Assembly (NCBI GenBank): GCA_015272395.1
Contig: JACYLQ010000016.1
Coordinates: forward strand, 1 to 53,384
Length of the DNA stretch: 53,384 nt
Direction of reading: 5' to 3'
DNA from: Calothrix sp. C42_A2020_038
GTDB taxonomy: Bacteria; Cyanobacteriota; Cyanobacteriia; Cyanobacteriales; Nostocaceae
A program made the translations under genes and the position numbers. Below, one piece after another: positions 18,349-27,898 of the stretch. The notes under the pieces were generated by a model that made no database searches, was not told where the DNA came from, and saw only the letters and a program-made list of their open reading frames with translations. Position 1 is the first letter of the stretch; each line of letters begins with the position of its first letter.

Positions 18349-20139
18349 TTAATTATTACGATGTTGTAAATTATAAAGATGGGCAAATAATCCGTTCAAT
18401 TGAAGCAATTGTTGTAAGTTACCTTGTTCGACCACTTGTCCCTCGTTTAGTACAATGATTTGGTCAGCTTTTTCAATTGTGGATAAACGATGGGCGATGA
18501 CAATTACAGTTCGATTTTGACTTAGGGTATTTAAAGCTTCTTGAATTAAATGTTCAGAAATGCTATCTAGTGCATTTGTTGCTTCATCCAATATCAAAAT
18601 TTGTGGATTACGAACAATTGCCCTTGCTAAAGCGATACGCTGTTTTTGTCCACCGGAAAGCCGCATACCACGTTCACCAACTTTAGTATCATAACCTTGG
18701 GGTAGCTGAATAATAAAATTATGAGCATTGGCTAATTTGGCGGCTGCGATTATTTCTTGTTCTGTCGCTTCCAATCTACCATAAGCGATATTGTCAAACA
18801 CTGTTGTACTAAACATATGTACGTCTTGACTGACAATGGCAATTTGATTTCGCCAGTCATTTAAATTCAATTCGCGTAAAGGATACTTATCAATATAAAT
18901 TTCTCCTGATGTCACATCATAAAAACGACAAATCAAACCAATCAATGTTGATTTACCTGCACCCGATGGACCAACTATTGCAGTGGTTTTTCCAGCCGGA
19001 ATACTAAGAGACATATCCTTAATTGCTGGGTTCTCTGAGGTGTTGTAATAAAAACCTACTGACTCTAAGTAAATTCTCTGTGTTAAATTAGAGAAAGGAA
19101 TCGAACCAGAACGAATATAAGGCTTGTCGGAACAGTCTAAAAGGGATATTACGTCATCTACTGCACTTTTCAAAGCTATCAATTCAACACGGGCGCCGTC
19201 TAACATTTTAACTTGTGGTTGCAGTCGATAAAGAATAAATATAAATGTTAATAGCGTTGGCAATGCAGACCTATCTTGTAATAGTGCAATGACAAGAATA
19301 ATCAATAGTAAAATTGTAGATAAAACTTCTGATAAAGGAGCAACGACTCTAGAAAAAATATCAAGCTTTAAAAAAATATGACGCACCTGATTAGATGCCT
19401 CATCAAATCGCTTTTGCTCATATTCTTCCCGTCCAAAAGTTCTGATTACCTTCATCCCAGCGAATCCTTCCCACATCCGATTTGCTAGGTTAGAGTTAAC
19501 TTGTACAGCTTGTTTTCCTACTGTATTTATTTGGCGTGTTAACAGTTGGATAATAAATGATATTAGCACCATACAAATAGCTACTAATAAAGTCATTTGC
19601 CAAGAAATTAGCAATAAGAGAATTGTATAGACTATAATTGTACAAGTTATAATGGTTAAACCAACTAAAACAGATAAAGCTTGACTAGTGCGCCAAGTTT
19701 CGTTAGTGAGTGTATTCATCAATTTACCTGATTCACTAACTTCCAAAAAGCTATAACTAACATTCAAAAGCTGTCGAAAAATTTGAGACCGCAATTGATG
19801 ACCAATACGACAATTTAACCAAGAAAAAAGAACGGCATTACTATAGGCAAGACCATTTTTTAAAATGATGCTAGCTAATATAGATAAGGCAATAATTAAA
19901 AGACGTGAATCTGGAGAAAAGTTAACAAACAAATTATTCAGTGAACGGATTAAAAAGTTTGAACTATCTAATTGTCCATTGTTTTCAGATAAGCTTTGCA
20001 ATAAAGGAATAAATAAGCTGATACCTAATCCTTCAGAGAAAGAAGATAAAATTCCAATAATTATAATTGTAGGAATCGCCCAAGGATAAAGTTTAAGGAG
20101 TGGAAATAAACTGCCTATAACATTAGTTTTTTTCATCAT
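18349..20139 (-). CDS. ABC exporter, permease fused to ATPase (HepA/MsbA-like)
   Basis: The 596-residue half-transporter has an N-terminal membrane domain with six predicted helices (about 15-310), including SEGLGISLFIPLLQSL. The C-terminal nucleotide-binding domain has Walker A GPSGAGKS, Q-loop VSQDVHMF, signature LSGGQKQR, Walker B ILILDEATNALD and the H-loop IAHRLST. It should export a lipid-linked glycan or similar as a homodimer. The ATG directly follows the stop of the upstream glycosyltransferase. Its ribosome binding site GAGGAG lies inside that gene's last codons, so translation is coupled. HepA, needed for the heterocyst polysaccharide layer, is the closest family I recognise. Orthology is an inference. 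Confidence 0.9.
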   Translation of the reverse strand: MMKKTNVIGSLFPLLKLYPWAIPTIIIIGILSSFSEGLGISLFIPLLQSLSENNGQLDSSNFLIRSLNNLFVNFSPDSRLLIIALSILASIILKNGLAYSNAVLFSWLNCRIGHQLRSQIFRQLLNVSYSFLEVSESGKLMNTLTNETWRTSQALSVLVGLTIITCTIIVYTILLLLISWQMTLLVAICMVLISFIIQLLTRQINTVGKQAVQVNSNLANRMWEGFAGMKVIRTFGREEYEQKRFDEASNQVRHIFLKLDIFSRVVAPLSEVLSTILLLIILVIALLQDRSALPTLLTFIFILYRLQPQVKMLDGARVELIALKSAVDDVISLLDCSDKPYIRSGSIPFSNLTQRIYLESVGFYYNTSENPAIKDMSLSIPAGKTTAIVGPSGAGKSTLIGLICRFYDVTSGEIYIDKYPLRELNLNDWRNQIAIVSQDVHMFSTTVFDNIAYGRLEATEQEIIAAAKLANAHNFIIQLPQGYDTKVGERGMRLSGGQKQRIALARAIVRNPQILILDEATNALDSISEHLIQEALNTLSQNRTVIVIAHRLSTIEKADQIIVLNEGQVVEQGNLQQLLQLNGLFAHLYNLQHRNN

Positions 20140-21348
20140 TCACTCCTCAAAAGACGACAATGAAAGTGAACTACTGTGACTTGGTGAGCTAATTAGTAAG
20201 GGAGTCTTTTCAGCAAATTCTAAGATTTTTGACCATCGACGGTACATTAATAGTTCATACGGTTTCCATCTGACTATTCTTTGCGGTTTTTGCATTTTTT
20301 TATTAATATCGTCAATTGTTATTTTTTGATTCACAACTCCATTATCTACATTATTAGCATTGTCAGCGATATCAGATTGATGGTTGTGCCGAATTAAAGA
20401 AGTTATATGCTTAGTCACAAGTTTAAGAATGCAATGAGTTACATGCTTGTATGTACTACGCTGTAAAAGTATAATATAGTCTCTTTGCAACGCTTTATAA
20501 AACCACACTAAGCCATCCCAATAATCATTACGTTCTATATAGTGCATAAATATGTATATACAAAAATAGCTAATTGACCAATTATATATTTGTTGTGGAA
20601 ATTCTGGACGGCGCCGCCAAGCATCTGTCATTACTAAATCAAAAGATTTAGCCATTGATTTAGAAGCTCTCGACATACTATCTTGAACTTGACGATAGCC
20701 GACAAGAAACTGTGGCACAACTCGATATTCGTAAAATTCTGCAATCCGTAAATAAATATCCCAATCTTCACAACCTTGAGCATTCTGTTGCCTTAATTCA
20801 CAATTGTAATTGCCAACTTTTTCAAAACAAACTCGTCGAATTAAAGGTACACTACCATTACCAACTATATTCGTGTATAATAATGCTGGATAAGCATTAC
20901 CTTCAACAGTCAAATAAGTAAAGTAGTGTTTGGGGTCGTATATACCAAAAATTTCATCTTGTTCATCAATCAAAACAGACCAGTTATATACCAATCCGAC
21001 ATTATCATTAGATTCTAAAAAACATTGCACTTGTTTTTCTATTTTTTGCGGATGCCAAATATCATCAGCATCAATTGGTGCGATAAATTCACCTGTAGAT
21101 TTGCTAATTGCTAAATTACGCGCGGCAGCAACCCCAGCATTTTGCTGCTGTAATAAAGTGATACGATTATCTCTCTGAATAAAAGATTCTACAATCTCCG
21201 CAGTTGTATCTTTTGAACCGTCATCTACTACCAAAATTTCCAAGTTGTTGTAGGTTTGGGATATAACTGATTCTAAAGTTCTAGCAATAAAAATTTCTGC
21301 ATTATAAGCGGGAATTATTACCGATACTAGTGGTAGATACAGTTTCAT
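20140..21348 (-). CDS. Family 2 glycosyltransferase
   Basis: The 402-residue protein has a GT-A domain at the N-terminus: VSVIIPAYNAEIFIARTLESV, ILVVDDGSKDTT, GVAAARNLAI and the DxD-containing PIDADDIWHP. GCEDWDIYLRIAE is the later acidic motif. The C-terminal third (about 270-402) is less conserved, basic and then Ser-rich (SSPSHSSSLSLSSFEE). The start is ATG at 21348. Its TGA abuts the ATG of the HepA-like exporter, so the two products are probably made in fixed ratio and act in one polysaccharide pathway. The donor and acceptor are unknown. Confidence 0.92.
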   Translation of the reverse strand: MKLYLPLVSVIIPAYNAEIFIARTLESVISQTYNNLEILVVDDGSKDTTAEIVESFIQRDNRITLLQQQNAGVAAARNLAISKSTGEFIAPIDADDIWHPQKIEKQVQCFLESNDNVGLVYNWSVLIDEQDEIFGIYDPKHYFTYLTVEGNAYPALLYTNIVGNGSVPLIRRVCFEKVGNYNCELRQQNAQGCEDWDIYLRIAEFYEYRVVPQFLVGYRQVQDSMSRASKSMAKSFDLVMTDAWRRRPEFPQQIYNWSISYFCIYIFMHYIERNDYWDGLVWFYKALQRDYIILLQRSTYKHVTHCILKLVTKHITSLIRHNHQSDIADNANNVDNGVVNQKITIDDINKKMQKPQRIVRWKPYELLMYRRWSKILEFAEKTPLLISSPSHSSSLSLSSFEE

Positions 21349-21645
21349 CTTGTTGAATTAATTTCATCTAATATTACTACTTTAGAGACTCACCCCAAAA
21401 ATGCCTTTTTAGTTTAATTAGAAAAGCTCAAAAATAATTGACGTACTTTTGTTAGCGTTATTACTTAAATTCAAATTTGTTTCACTTAAATAAACACTTA
21501 AAATCTTATCATGAACGTTGTCAAAAAATTTACTTAAGTGTCGTAAAGATTTTGTAAAGAGGCATAATATTTGATACAAATGATTTGTTACGCACGTTAT
21601 ATTCAAAACATTGTATAAACGTTACATGTAATGCAATACGTTACA
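21349..21645. other. Intergenic region upstream of the glycan-export genes
   Basis: Nothing convincing is seen as a gene. A nested palindromic stretch around 21588-21640 (repeats of ACGTTA and TAACGT type, with GTTACATGTAATG) could be a regulatory or terminator structure between the sensor kinase stop and the glycosyltransferase promoter. Confidence 0.35.
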
Positions 21646-23652
21646 CTAAACATCTAAACAATTATTGGTGATAAAACTAATGACATTAACTAATTCGTCA
21701 GGCTCAATTGGTTTTGAAATACTGGCTTGAAATCCTGCTTGTAAAATCTTATTACTTGATTCACTATTACTATTACCAGTAATTGCTAATGTTTTCAAAG
21801 GCTCATCCCACTCTAAACCAAGCAGTTTAGCTTCCTCAAGCAACGCATAGCCATCTTTTTCAGGCATTACCAAATCACTAATTAGAATGTCAGGTTTACT
21901 TGTTTGTAAAATTTGTAAAGCTTGTGTTGCGGAATTAACAGCAGTAACGCTGGCGCCTTCTTTCTCTAAAAGCCTCACCAACAAATTTAGACTATCTATC
22001 TCATCATCAACAACCAAAACTTTCAATCCTTGAAGTGAACGAAAAGCTGAAGAATTTTCATCAACATTAGTCTCAGCTTCTCTTGAAGGTAATTTTATAT
22101 TTTCTTTATCTAATGCTCTGTTGAATAATGGAATTTGAACAGTAAAAGTTGCTCCTTGGTTGACACCTCGACTTTCTACTTTAACACTACCTCCGTGCAT
22201 TTCTACTAACTGCTTAACTATTGTCAACCCTAACCCTGCTCCTTGGTAAGTTCGCGTTCGCGAACCATCCTCTTGACGAAATTGGTCAAATACATAAGGA
22301 AGAAATTTCGCACTGATACCTTGTCCCGTATCGCTAATCGTTATTTGGGCAATACCTATTTCTGCCTGGTGTATAACTTCTTTAATAATCTCAATATGAA
22401 TCTTAATACTTCCAAAAGCAGGAGTAAATTTAACTGCGTTAGAGAGTAAATTCCAAATCACTTGATGCAATTTGGCTCTATCCCCTAAAACCTCTATACT
22501 TGACTCTGGGACAGATGTATACTCTAGATTAATAGATTTAGCTTCAAGTGCTAAACGCGCGGTTTCTATGACAGATTCAACGACAGATTTTAAATCTAAA
22601 ACTGCACCCTCAAGTTGCATTTGTCCAGATTTTAAACGTGAGATATCTAAAATCTGTTCAACAACACCTTGCTGTCGCTTCAAGTTACGTTCGATGATTT
22701 CTAAACGCTGGTTTCGAGTTTGTTCATCAAAATGATACTTACGTAGTAACTGTGTCCATCCCAAAATTGAATTCAACGGTGTACGAAGCTCATGGGAAGC
22801 TATCGATAAGAATTCGTCTTGTACACTATACGCTTGTACTAATTCTTGGGTATATCTTTGCTGTGCAGCCTCACGCTCTTTTCGGTCAGTAATATCTAAT
22901 ACAATACCACTCGCTCTTGTTGGTTGATTTGATGCATCGTAGAAAAAATGCCCTTTACTAGCTATCCAATGGACACTATCGTCCGACCAAACGACGCGAA
23001 ACTCCTGATAAAAGTCAGTATTATTTTCTAAAGAATATTTTAAAGCCTGACTAATTAAATCCCGGTCATCGGGGTGAACACAGGCACAAAAATTTTCGTA
23101 AGTTCCATCAAAGCTTCCAGGTGCTAACCCGAATAACCGCTCATGATTTTGATTCCAGGTAATAGTGTTAGTCAGTAAATTCCAATCCCAAATCCCTAAA
23201 CCTGCTGCGTCCTGTGCTAATCTAAATCTCTCTTGGTGTTCGTAAAGTAGCTTTTGAGTCGCTCGATAATCTTCTCTAATTTTCTTTTGTTCTAAGCACT
23301 TTTCAATAGAAACCACAAGACGACGGTAGTGCTGCCGTTTTAATACATAATCATCCAAACCTGCTTTCATTGCTTCTACAGCAACTTCTTCACTACCACT
23401 GTCGGTAAACATAATTACAGGACAGTCTGGATATTTTTCTTTGATGACTTTAATTACAGCTAGACCGTCAGTCCAGAATAGCTGATAATCGGTTACGGTT
23501 AAATCAAAATTTCCCGCCAGTATTGCCTGCTCTAGTTCCTTTTCACTTGTAACTTCATTAACTGTAATTTCTTGAAACTTTTGCTTTAATTCGCGCGTTA
23601 CAAGTAAACGGTCGTTCGGGTTATCATCAATTAAAAGAATACGTAGTGGCAT
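21646..23652 (-). CDS. Hybrid sensor histidine kinase: receiver-PAS-HisKA-HATPase-receiver
   Basis: The 668-residue protein is a cytoplasmic hybrid. Receiver 1 (about 4-120) has ILLIDDNPNDRLLV and phosphoacceptor Asp55 in TVTDYQL. The PAS/PAC fold spans about 140-260 (WDWNLLTNTITWN, HPDDRDL, GIVLDITDRKE). HisKA has the phospho-His in SIASHELRTPLNS. The HATPase region (about 400-510) shows NLLSNAVKFTP, DTGQGIS and GAGLGLTIVKQLVEMHGG. Receiver 2 (about 545-665) has VLVVDDE and Asp in LISDLVMP. No membrane segment is seen. It is the last of three leftward receiver-led kinases spaced by 135-170 bp, which suggests a shared phosphorelay. The PAS ligand is unknown. Confidence 0.92.
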   Translation of the reverse strand: MPLRILLIDDNPNDRLLVTRELKQKFQEITVNEVTSEKELEQAILAGNFDLTVTDYQLFWTDGLAVIKVIKEKYPDCPVIMFTDSGSEEVAVEAMKAGLDDYVLKRQHYRRLVVSIEKCLEQKKIREDYRATQKLLYEHQERFRLAQDAAGLGIWDWNLLTNTITWNQNHERLFGLAPGSFDGTYENFCACVHPDDRDLISQALKYSLENNTDFYQEFRVVWSDDSVHWIASKGHFFYDASNQPTRASGIVLDITDRKEREAAQQRYTQELVQAYSVQDEFLSIASHELRTPLNSILGWTQLLRKYHFDEQTRNQRLEIIERNLKRQQGVVEQILDISRLKSGQMQLEGAVLDLKSVVESVIETARLALEAKSINLEYTSVPESSIEVLGDRAKLHQVIWNLLSNAVKFTPAFGSIKIHIEIIKEVIHQAEIGIAQITISDTGQGISAKFLPYVFDQFRQEDGSRTRTYQGAGLGLTIVKQLVEMHGGSVKVESRGVNQGATFTVQIPLFNRALDKENIKLPSREAETNVDENSSAFRSLQGLKVLVVDDEIDSLNLLVRLLEKEGASVTAVNSATQALQILQTSKPDILISDLVMPEKDGYALLEEAKLLGLEWDEPLKTLAITGNSNSESSNKILQAGFQASISKPIEPDELVNVISFITNNCLDV

Positions 23653-23660
23653 TTTTCATT

Positions 23661-23690
23661 TAGGATTTTAGATTTTGGATTTTTGATTTT
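23661..23690 (+). repeat. AT-rich heptamer array (GGATTTT/AGATTTT)
   Basis: About four 7-bp units of the RGATTTT/TGATTTT type lie directly upstream of the hybrid kinase start. They belong to the same family as the arrays at 25304-25363 and 49491-49608. Confidence 0.65.
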
Positions 23691-23823
23691 ATATGGTGTA
23701 TCTTAAATTAATTACTATTTATTTGCGGCTTGAAATATAAAGACTATTAAGTATAATTTAAATAAGCTATATTAACTATAGCATAATAAATCATAATCCA
23801 AACAATACCATTAAAGTTATTTA

Positions 23824-25302
23824 TCAAATTATTTGAATTGATGGTAATTTTACCCAAAACCTGCTACCGTTTCCTAACTCAGATTCAACACCAACTTCTC
23901 CTCCCATTCTTTCGACTCCTTTACGAACCATTGCTAAACCAATGCCAGTTCCTGGATAAGATTCAACGCCATGCAAACGTTCAAATACGCCAAATATTTT
24001 ATTATAATACTCTGGCTTGATTCCAATCCCATTGTCCTCTATCCACAGAGTGAAAAAATCTTGATTAGTTTCTGCGCGAATTACAACTTTAGGTTTAACA
24101 TCAGGAGCAACAAATTTAATCGCATTAGAAAGTAAATTAGTGACGATTTGCAAACATGTAGTATGATGCGCTACAACAGTAGGTAAAGAATCAATAACAA
24201 AAACTTCCGCTTGTTTTTGTCGAAGTTCTTCTTCCATTTGTGCAATAACTTGAGCAACAATAATGTTAATATCAACAGGTTCAAGTTGTAGTTCTGTGCG
24301 GCTAATTTTACTATATTCTAAAAGGTTTTCAATCAAAGTATTAGTAAGTTCAGCAGCAGCAATAATACGCTGAAGATAGTTTTGTGCTTTTGGATCTAAA
24401 GCTGAAATATAATCTTCTAACAAAGCTTCAGCAAAACCTTGAATACTTCGCAAAGGTGCCCGTAAATCGTGAGAAATTGAATCAGCAAACATCTTTAATT
24501 GTTCAATAACATCTTCTAAATCAGATGTTCGCTGCTGTACTCGCACTTCTAACTTTTCATTAAGTTTTTGTAAAGCAGTTTCAGCTTCTTTGCGTTCGGT
24601 AATATCTTCGATTAGTCCTTCGATAATTGGTTCATCTTCTGTAGTGATTAAAGCTTGGGAAAGTTTAATCCATTTCAGTCCATTTTCTTGATGTAGAGGA
24701 ATTTCAGAAGAGTGAGATTGTTGTTGGCTTGGGTTTTGACGCTGCCAAAAAAGTTCTCGTAAGTCAAGCATTTGCGCTTGTGCAATAGTTTCTAGATTTA
24801 ACAAACGTAAAAAAGCATTATTACCTTCTAATAAACGACCTTCAACGGTACAACGAAATACACCGACGTTTAATTTATTCAGAAGTGACTGTAAACGATT
24901 TTCAAGACGTGACACTTGGTATTCTGCTTTCGCGCGCGCTAAATTAGACCGAACGGCAAGTGCCAAACGAAGATAATGCTTTTGCGACTTAATAATATAA
25001 TCATCGAGTCCATTTTTCATAGCTTCCACAGCTATTTCTTCGTTTCCAGTGCTAGTAAACATAATCACCGGACAATTAGGGTAATGGGACTTGAGAGCCA
25101 GTAGTACACGTAAACCATTAGTCCAGCAAAGTTGATAATCAGTAATAACTAAATCAAACTTATCTATTTTCAGAGCATTTTCTAACTGTGATTCATCTGC
25201 AATTTCAGTCACTTGTAATTCCGAAGAAAATTCTCGTTCTAATTCTCGACGTACAAGTAAGCGGTCATCAGGGTTATCGTCAATTAGCAAAATATGAGGC
25301 AT
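23824..25302 (-). CDS. Receiver-PAS-histidine kinase
   Basis: The 492-residue protein opens with a receiver (about 3-120; ILLIDDNPDDRLLVRREL, Asp55 in VITDYQL) closely like receiver 1 of the neighbouring 668-residue kinase. A PAS domain (about 130-245) and a coiled-coil follow. HisKA then has the His in SISHDLRAPLRSIQGFAEAL, as in phytochrome-associated kinases. The HATPase region shows NLLSNAIKFV, EDNGIGI and GTGIGLAMVRKGVERMGG. It lacks a C-terminal receiver and membrane helices. The start is ATG at 25302. A receiver at the N-terminus of a kinase suggests that an upstream kinase feeds it. It is the middle gene of the three-kinase group. Confidence 0.92.
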   Translation of the reverse strand: MPHILLIDDNPDDRLLVRRELEREFSSELQVTEIADESQLENALKIDKFDLVITDYQLCWTNGLRVLLALKSHYPNCPVIMFTSTGNEEIAVEAMKNGLDDYIIKSQKHYLRLALAVRSNLARAKAEYQVSRLENRLQSLLNKLNVGVFRCTVEGRLLEGNNAFLRLLNLETIAQAQMLDLRELFWQRQNPSQQQSHSSEIPLHQENGLKWIKLSQALITTEDEPIIEGLIEDITERKEAETALQKLNEKLEVRVQQRTSDLEDVIEQLKMFADSISHDLRAPLRSIQGFAEALLEDYISALDPKAQNYLQRIIAAAELTNTLIENLLEYSKISRTELQLEPVDINIIVAQVIAQMEEELRQKQAEVFVIDSLPTVVAHHTTCLQIVTNLLSNAIKFVAPDVKPKVVIRAETNQDFFTLWIEDNGIGIKPEYYNKIFGVFERLHGVESYPGTGIGLAMVRKGVERMGGEVGVESELGNGSRFWVKLPSIQII

Positions 25303-25303
25303 T

Positions 25304-25363
25304 TAGAGATTTTGGATTTTAGATTATGGATTTGTCGCGTGATAATAAATGGATTTTGGATTT
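25304..25363 (+). repeat. AT-rich heptamer repeats (GGATTTT family)
   Basis: Units of TTGGATT/TTAGATT at 25304-25331 and 25350-25363 fill the gap between two sensor-kinase genes. Confidence 0.6.
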
Positions 25364-25439
25364 CGGAAGGCAAGCGAAATCAGATAAATGTCGTTTAGGT
25401 CGTCTTCAATCAATAGAATGGTGTATGACGTAGTTATAT

Positions 25440-27005
25440 TTACTTACTACCATCTTTCAATTCAATCCAGAAACTGCTGCCTTGTCCAGGAAGAGACTCA
25501 ACACCAACACGACCTCCCATCCGCTCCACACCTTTACGAACAATTGCCAGACCAACACCAGTACCTGGGTAACGCTCAATTCCGTGTAAACGTTCAAAAA
25601 CACGAAAAATGCGTTTATAGTGTTCTCCTTTAATACCAATACCATTATCCCTTACCCATAACCTTATCCACCCAGGAGTTTTGCTTTCTGCCCATATCAA
25701 CACTTGTGGTTGTTCACCAACTCTTATAAATTTAATCGCATTGGTTAATAGATTAGCAATTACTTGTGCTAAGGTGTTGCGATGCGCTAAAACCACAGGT
25801 AGCGGCGCCGAAATTATCACCTGAGCATTTTTTGCTTTTAAATCAGCATCTAGCTGAGTTATGACCTCGAACATTAGATTATCTAAACTAATTGGCTGCA
25901 AGTATACATCTGTACGGCTAAGGCGACTGTATGATAGTAAATCTTGGATCAGATTTTCTAAACGCTGGGCAGAGCTAATAATTCGACTAATATACTCGTT
26001 TCCTACTTCGTCAAGCAATTGACCATAGTCCTCCGCTAATGCCTCGGCAAAACCTTGCATCGCTCTTAACGGCGCCCGCAAATCATGGGAAATTGTATAA
26101 GTAAATGCTTCTAATTCGTTGTTGGCAGTTTGCAGTTGAGATGTACGCTCCATAACTTGCTGTTCTAGGGTTTCTGTAAGATGGCGAATTTGCTCTTGCG
26201 CAAGTTTTTGTTCGGTAATGTCTTCTGCAATTCCAAAATAATAATTGAGCGTTCCTGTTTCGTCTTTGATCGGAAAAGCTCTATCCCATATCCAACGCTC
26301 TTGACCATCTGGAAGTATAATTCTAAACTCAGTATTAGTAATTTGACCATGTTTTTGTTGTTCCAACTTGGCTAAAACTCGCTCATAATCATCGGGATGC
26401 ACTGCATCAATCCAAGAACGTGGATGATTGTAAAGACTTCCACAAGAGCGATGCCAAATTGTTTCGTAAGCCTTATTTATATAAAAATTTTGGCTAGAAT
26501 CTGGACTGGAAATCCAAATTATCGACTCTAGATTATCTGCGAATAAACGAAATCGCTTCTCGCTTTCGCTTAAAGCTGCTTGAATAAACTGTTTGGCTAT
26601 GTCTAGCTCAGACTCTAAGCGGGTCTGTTCGATAAGTTGGTGAACAACGAATCGTAAACCAACTGCATCAATTGTTTCTTTAAGCAAATAATCATACCCT
26701 TCTCCATCTACAATCATTTTTTCATCTTGCTGAGATGTCAAAATTACTACAGGTAATCGATTATTACTGTTAATTTGAGCCTGTAGTTGCTTAATAAATC
26801 CCCGTGCGCTCATATCGGGCAACACAAAATTGAGTAAAATCACATCCGGCTGTACTTGTTTACACAACTCCAATCCAAGATTTGCCGACTCTGCCTGCAA
26901 AATTCTGTATGTATATTGTCTATCCTGCAGCAGGTAGCGGCGATAAGTTTGTCGGTCTTCATCATTGTCATCTACAATCAGAACCGTCTTTTGATTCCGT
27001 ATCAT
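25440..27005 (-). CDS. Receiver(Asn)-PAS-histidine kinase with a substituted phosphoacceptor
   Basis: The 521-residue protein starts at the ATG at 27005, with AGG five bases upstream. A TTG at 27047 would add 14 residues. The receiver (about 5-125) keeps the acidic pocket (VLIVDDNDEDR) but has Asn at the phosphoacceptor position: LLNFVLPD, codon AAT on the minus strand at 26831-26829. A PAS/PAC domain follows (about 155-275; HPDDYERVL, GIAEDITEQKL). HisKA has TISHDLRAPLRAMQGFAEALAEDY. The HATPase region has NLLTNAIKFI, DNGIGI and GTGVGLAIVRKGVERMGG. The kinase core looks intact. The receiver probably cannot be phosphorylated in the usual way and may act as a dimer or docking module. It is first of the three-kinase group. 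Confidence 0.92.
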   Translation of the reverse strand: MIRNQKTVLIVDDNDEDRQTYRRYLLQDRQYTYRILQAESANLGLELCKQVQPDVILLNFVLPDMSARGFIKQLQAQINSNNRLPVVILTSQQDEKMIVDGEGYDYLLKETIDAVGLRFVVHQLIEQTRLESELDIAKQFIQAALSESEKRFRLFADNLESIIWISSPDSSQNFYINKAYETIWHRSCGSLYNHPRSWIDAVHPDDYERVLAKLEQQKHGQITNTEFRIILPDGQERWIWDRAFPIKDETGTLNYYFGIAEDITEQKLAQEQIRHLTETLEQQVMERTSQLQTANNELEAFTYTISHDLRAPLRAMQGFAEALAEDYGQLLDEVGNEYISRIISSAQRLENLIQDLLSYSRLSRTDVYLQPISLDNLMFEVITQLDADLKAKNAQVIISAPLPVVLAHRNTLAQVIANLLTNAIKFIRVGEQPQVLIWAESKTPGWIRLWVRDNGIGIKGEHYKRIFRVFERLHGIERYPGTGVGLAIVRKGVERMGGRVGVESLPGQGSSFWIELKDGSK

Positions 27006-27316
27006 TGCTACCTGTGTAATTATCCATAACTTGGTCTTTATCTCCAAAGCAAGACTCTTTCTAAAAAAAGAGTATCGATTGGTGTTGCTTTTTTACTATT
27101 TATTTCACGATAGTAACAACTCTTAATAGTTCTATGAATCTTTCTAATTGAAGGTAGATAACAATCACAGAACTTAATTATTCGTAAACCCGGCTTATTA
27201 TATATCTAAAATCAGTCTTTGGATAGAATTTTGCTTTAATCACAAACAACTCTCGTTTCTTACCTCCTCTACCAGCTGACAAACTACCTTTGGATAGGGA
27301 AATTTGCAGTAACTCT
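27006..27316. other. Divergent intergenic region between kinase and pentapeptide genes
   Basis: No gene is seen. It should carry the promoter of the leftward three-kinase group and that of the rightward pentapeptide gene. No recognised operator was found. Confidence 0.35.
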
Positions 27317-27898
27317 ATGGTTAAATCGATTAACAGTACTCATATTGATATCTTCTTTATGCTCGGCACAGAACTTTTAAACCAATATGCCGCAGGTAAA
27401 AGAGATTTTACCTCTGTAGACCTAAGTGAGGTTGAACTCGCAGGCGCCAATCTTAAAGGTGTAATTTTAGACGAAGCTTCCTTGGATGGTGCAAATTTAA
27501 ATGGAGTAGATCTAAGTCAAGCAAGTTTACAAAATGCTGATTTGAACGGAGCAAACTTAACCAATGCTAATTTAACAGGCGCCAATTTAACAGGCGCAAT
27601 TTTAGAAGGAGCAATTTTAGAAGGGGCAATTTTAGATAGTGCCAACCTAAGTCAGTCGGAACTAACAATAGCTAAGGTCATAGAAGCAGATTTAAGTCAA
27701 GCTGATCTAAGCGAAGCTAATTTAAGTGCAGCAAATTTAGATAAAGCGAATTTAAGTGGAGTTAACGCGCGTTCCTCTGACTTAAGTAGCGCAAATTTAA
27801 CAGGTGCCAATTTAGACGAAGCAAATCTAAATGGTGCAAACTTAGAAGGCGCCAATTTAAAAGGGACTATTCTGGACGAAAATACTGAAATTGATTAA
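27317..27898 (+). CDS. Pentapeptide-repeat protein
   Basis: The protein has 193 residues from the ATG at 27317. An in-frame TTG at 27290 is possible, and a later ATG at 27359 (MLGTELLNQYAAGKRDF) is also plausible. From about residue 35 onward it is almost pure A(D/N)LXX pentapeptide repeat: ANLKGV, ANLNGVDLSQASLQNADLNG and so on. These repeats fold as a right-handed quadrilateral beta-helix. Such proteins are abundant in cyanobacteria and mostly of unknown function. No signal peptide or transmembrane segment is seen. GGCGCC sites fall within three Gly-Ala-Asn repeat codon sets. Confidence 0.93.
   Translation: MVKSINSTHIDIFFMLGTELLNQYAAGKRDFTSVDLSEVELAGANLKGVILDEASLDGANLNGVDLSQASLQNADLNGANLTNANLTGANLTGAILEGAILEGAILDSANLSQSELTIAKVIEADLSQADLSEANLSAANLDKANLSGVNARSSDLSSANLTGANLDEANLNGANLEGANLKGTILDENTEID

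Noticed and set aside
21418-21606. 62-codon minus-strand frame in the kinase/glycosyltransferase gap
   Set aside because: No ribosome binding site or recognisable protein features.
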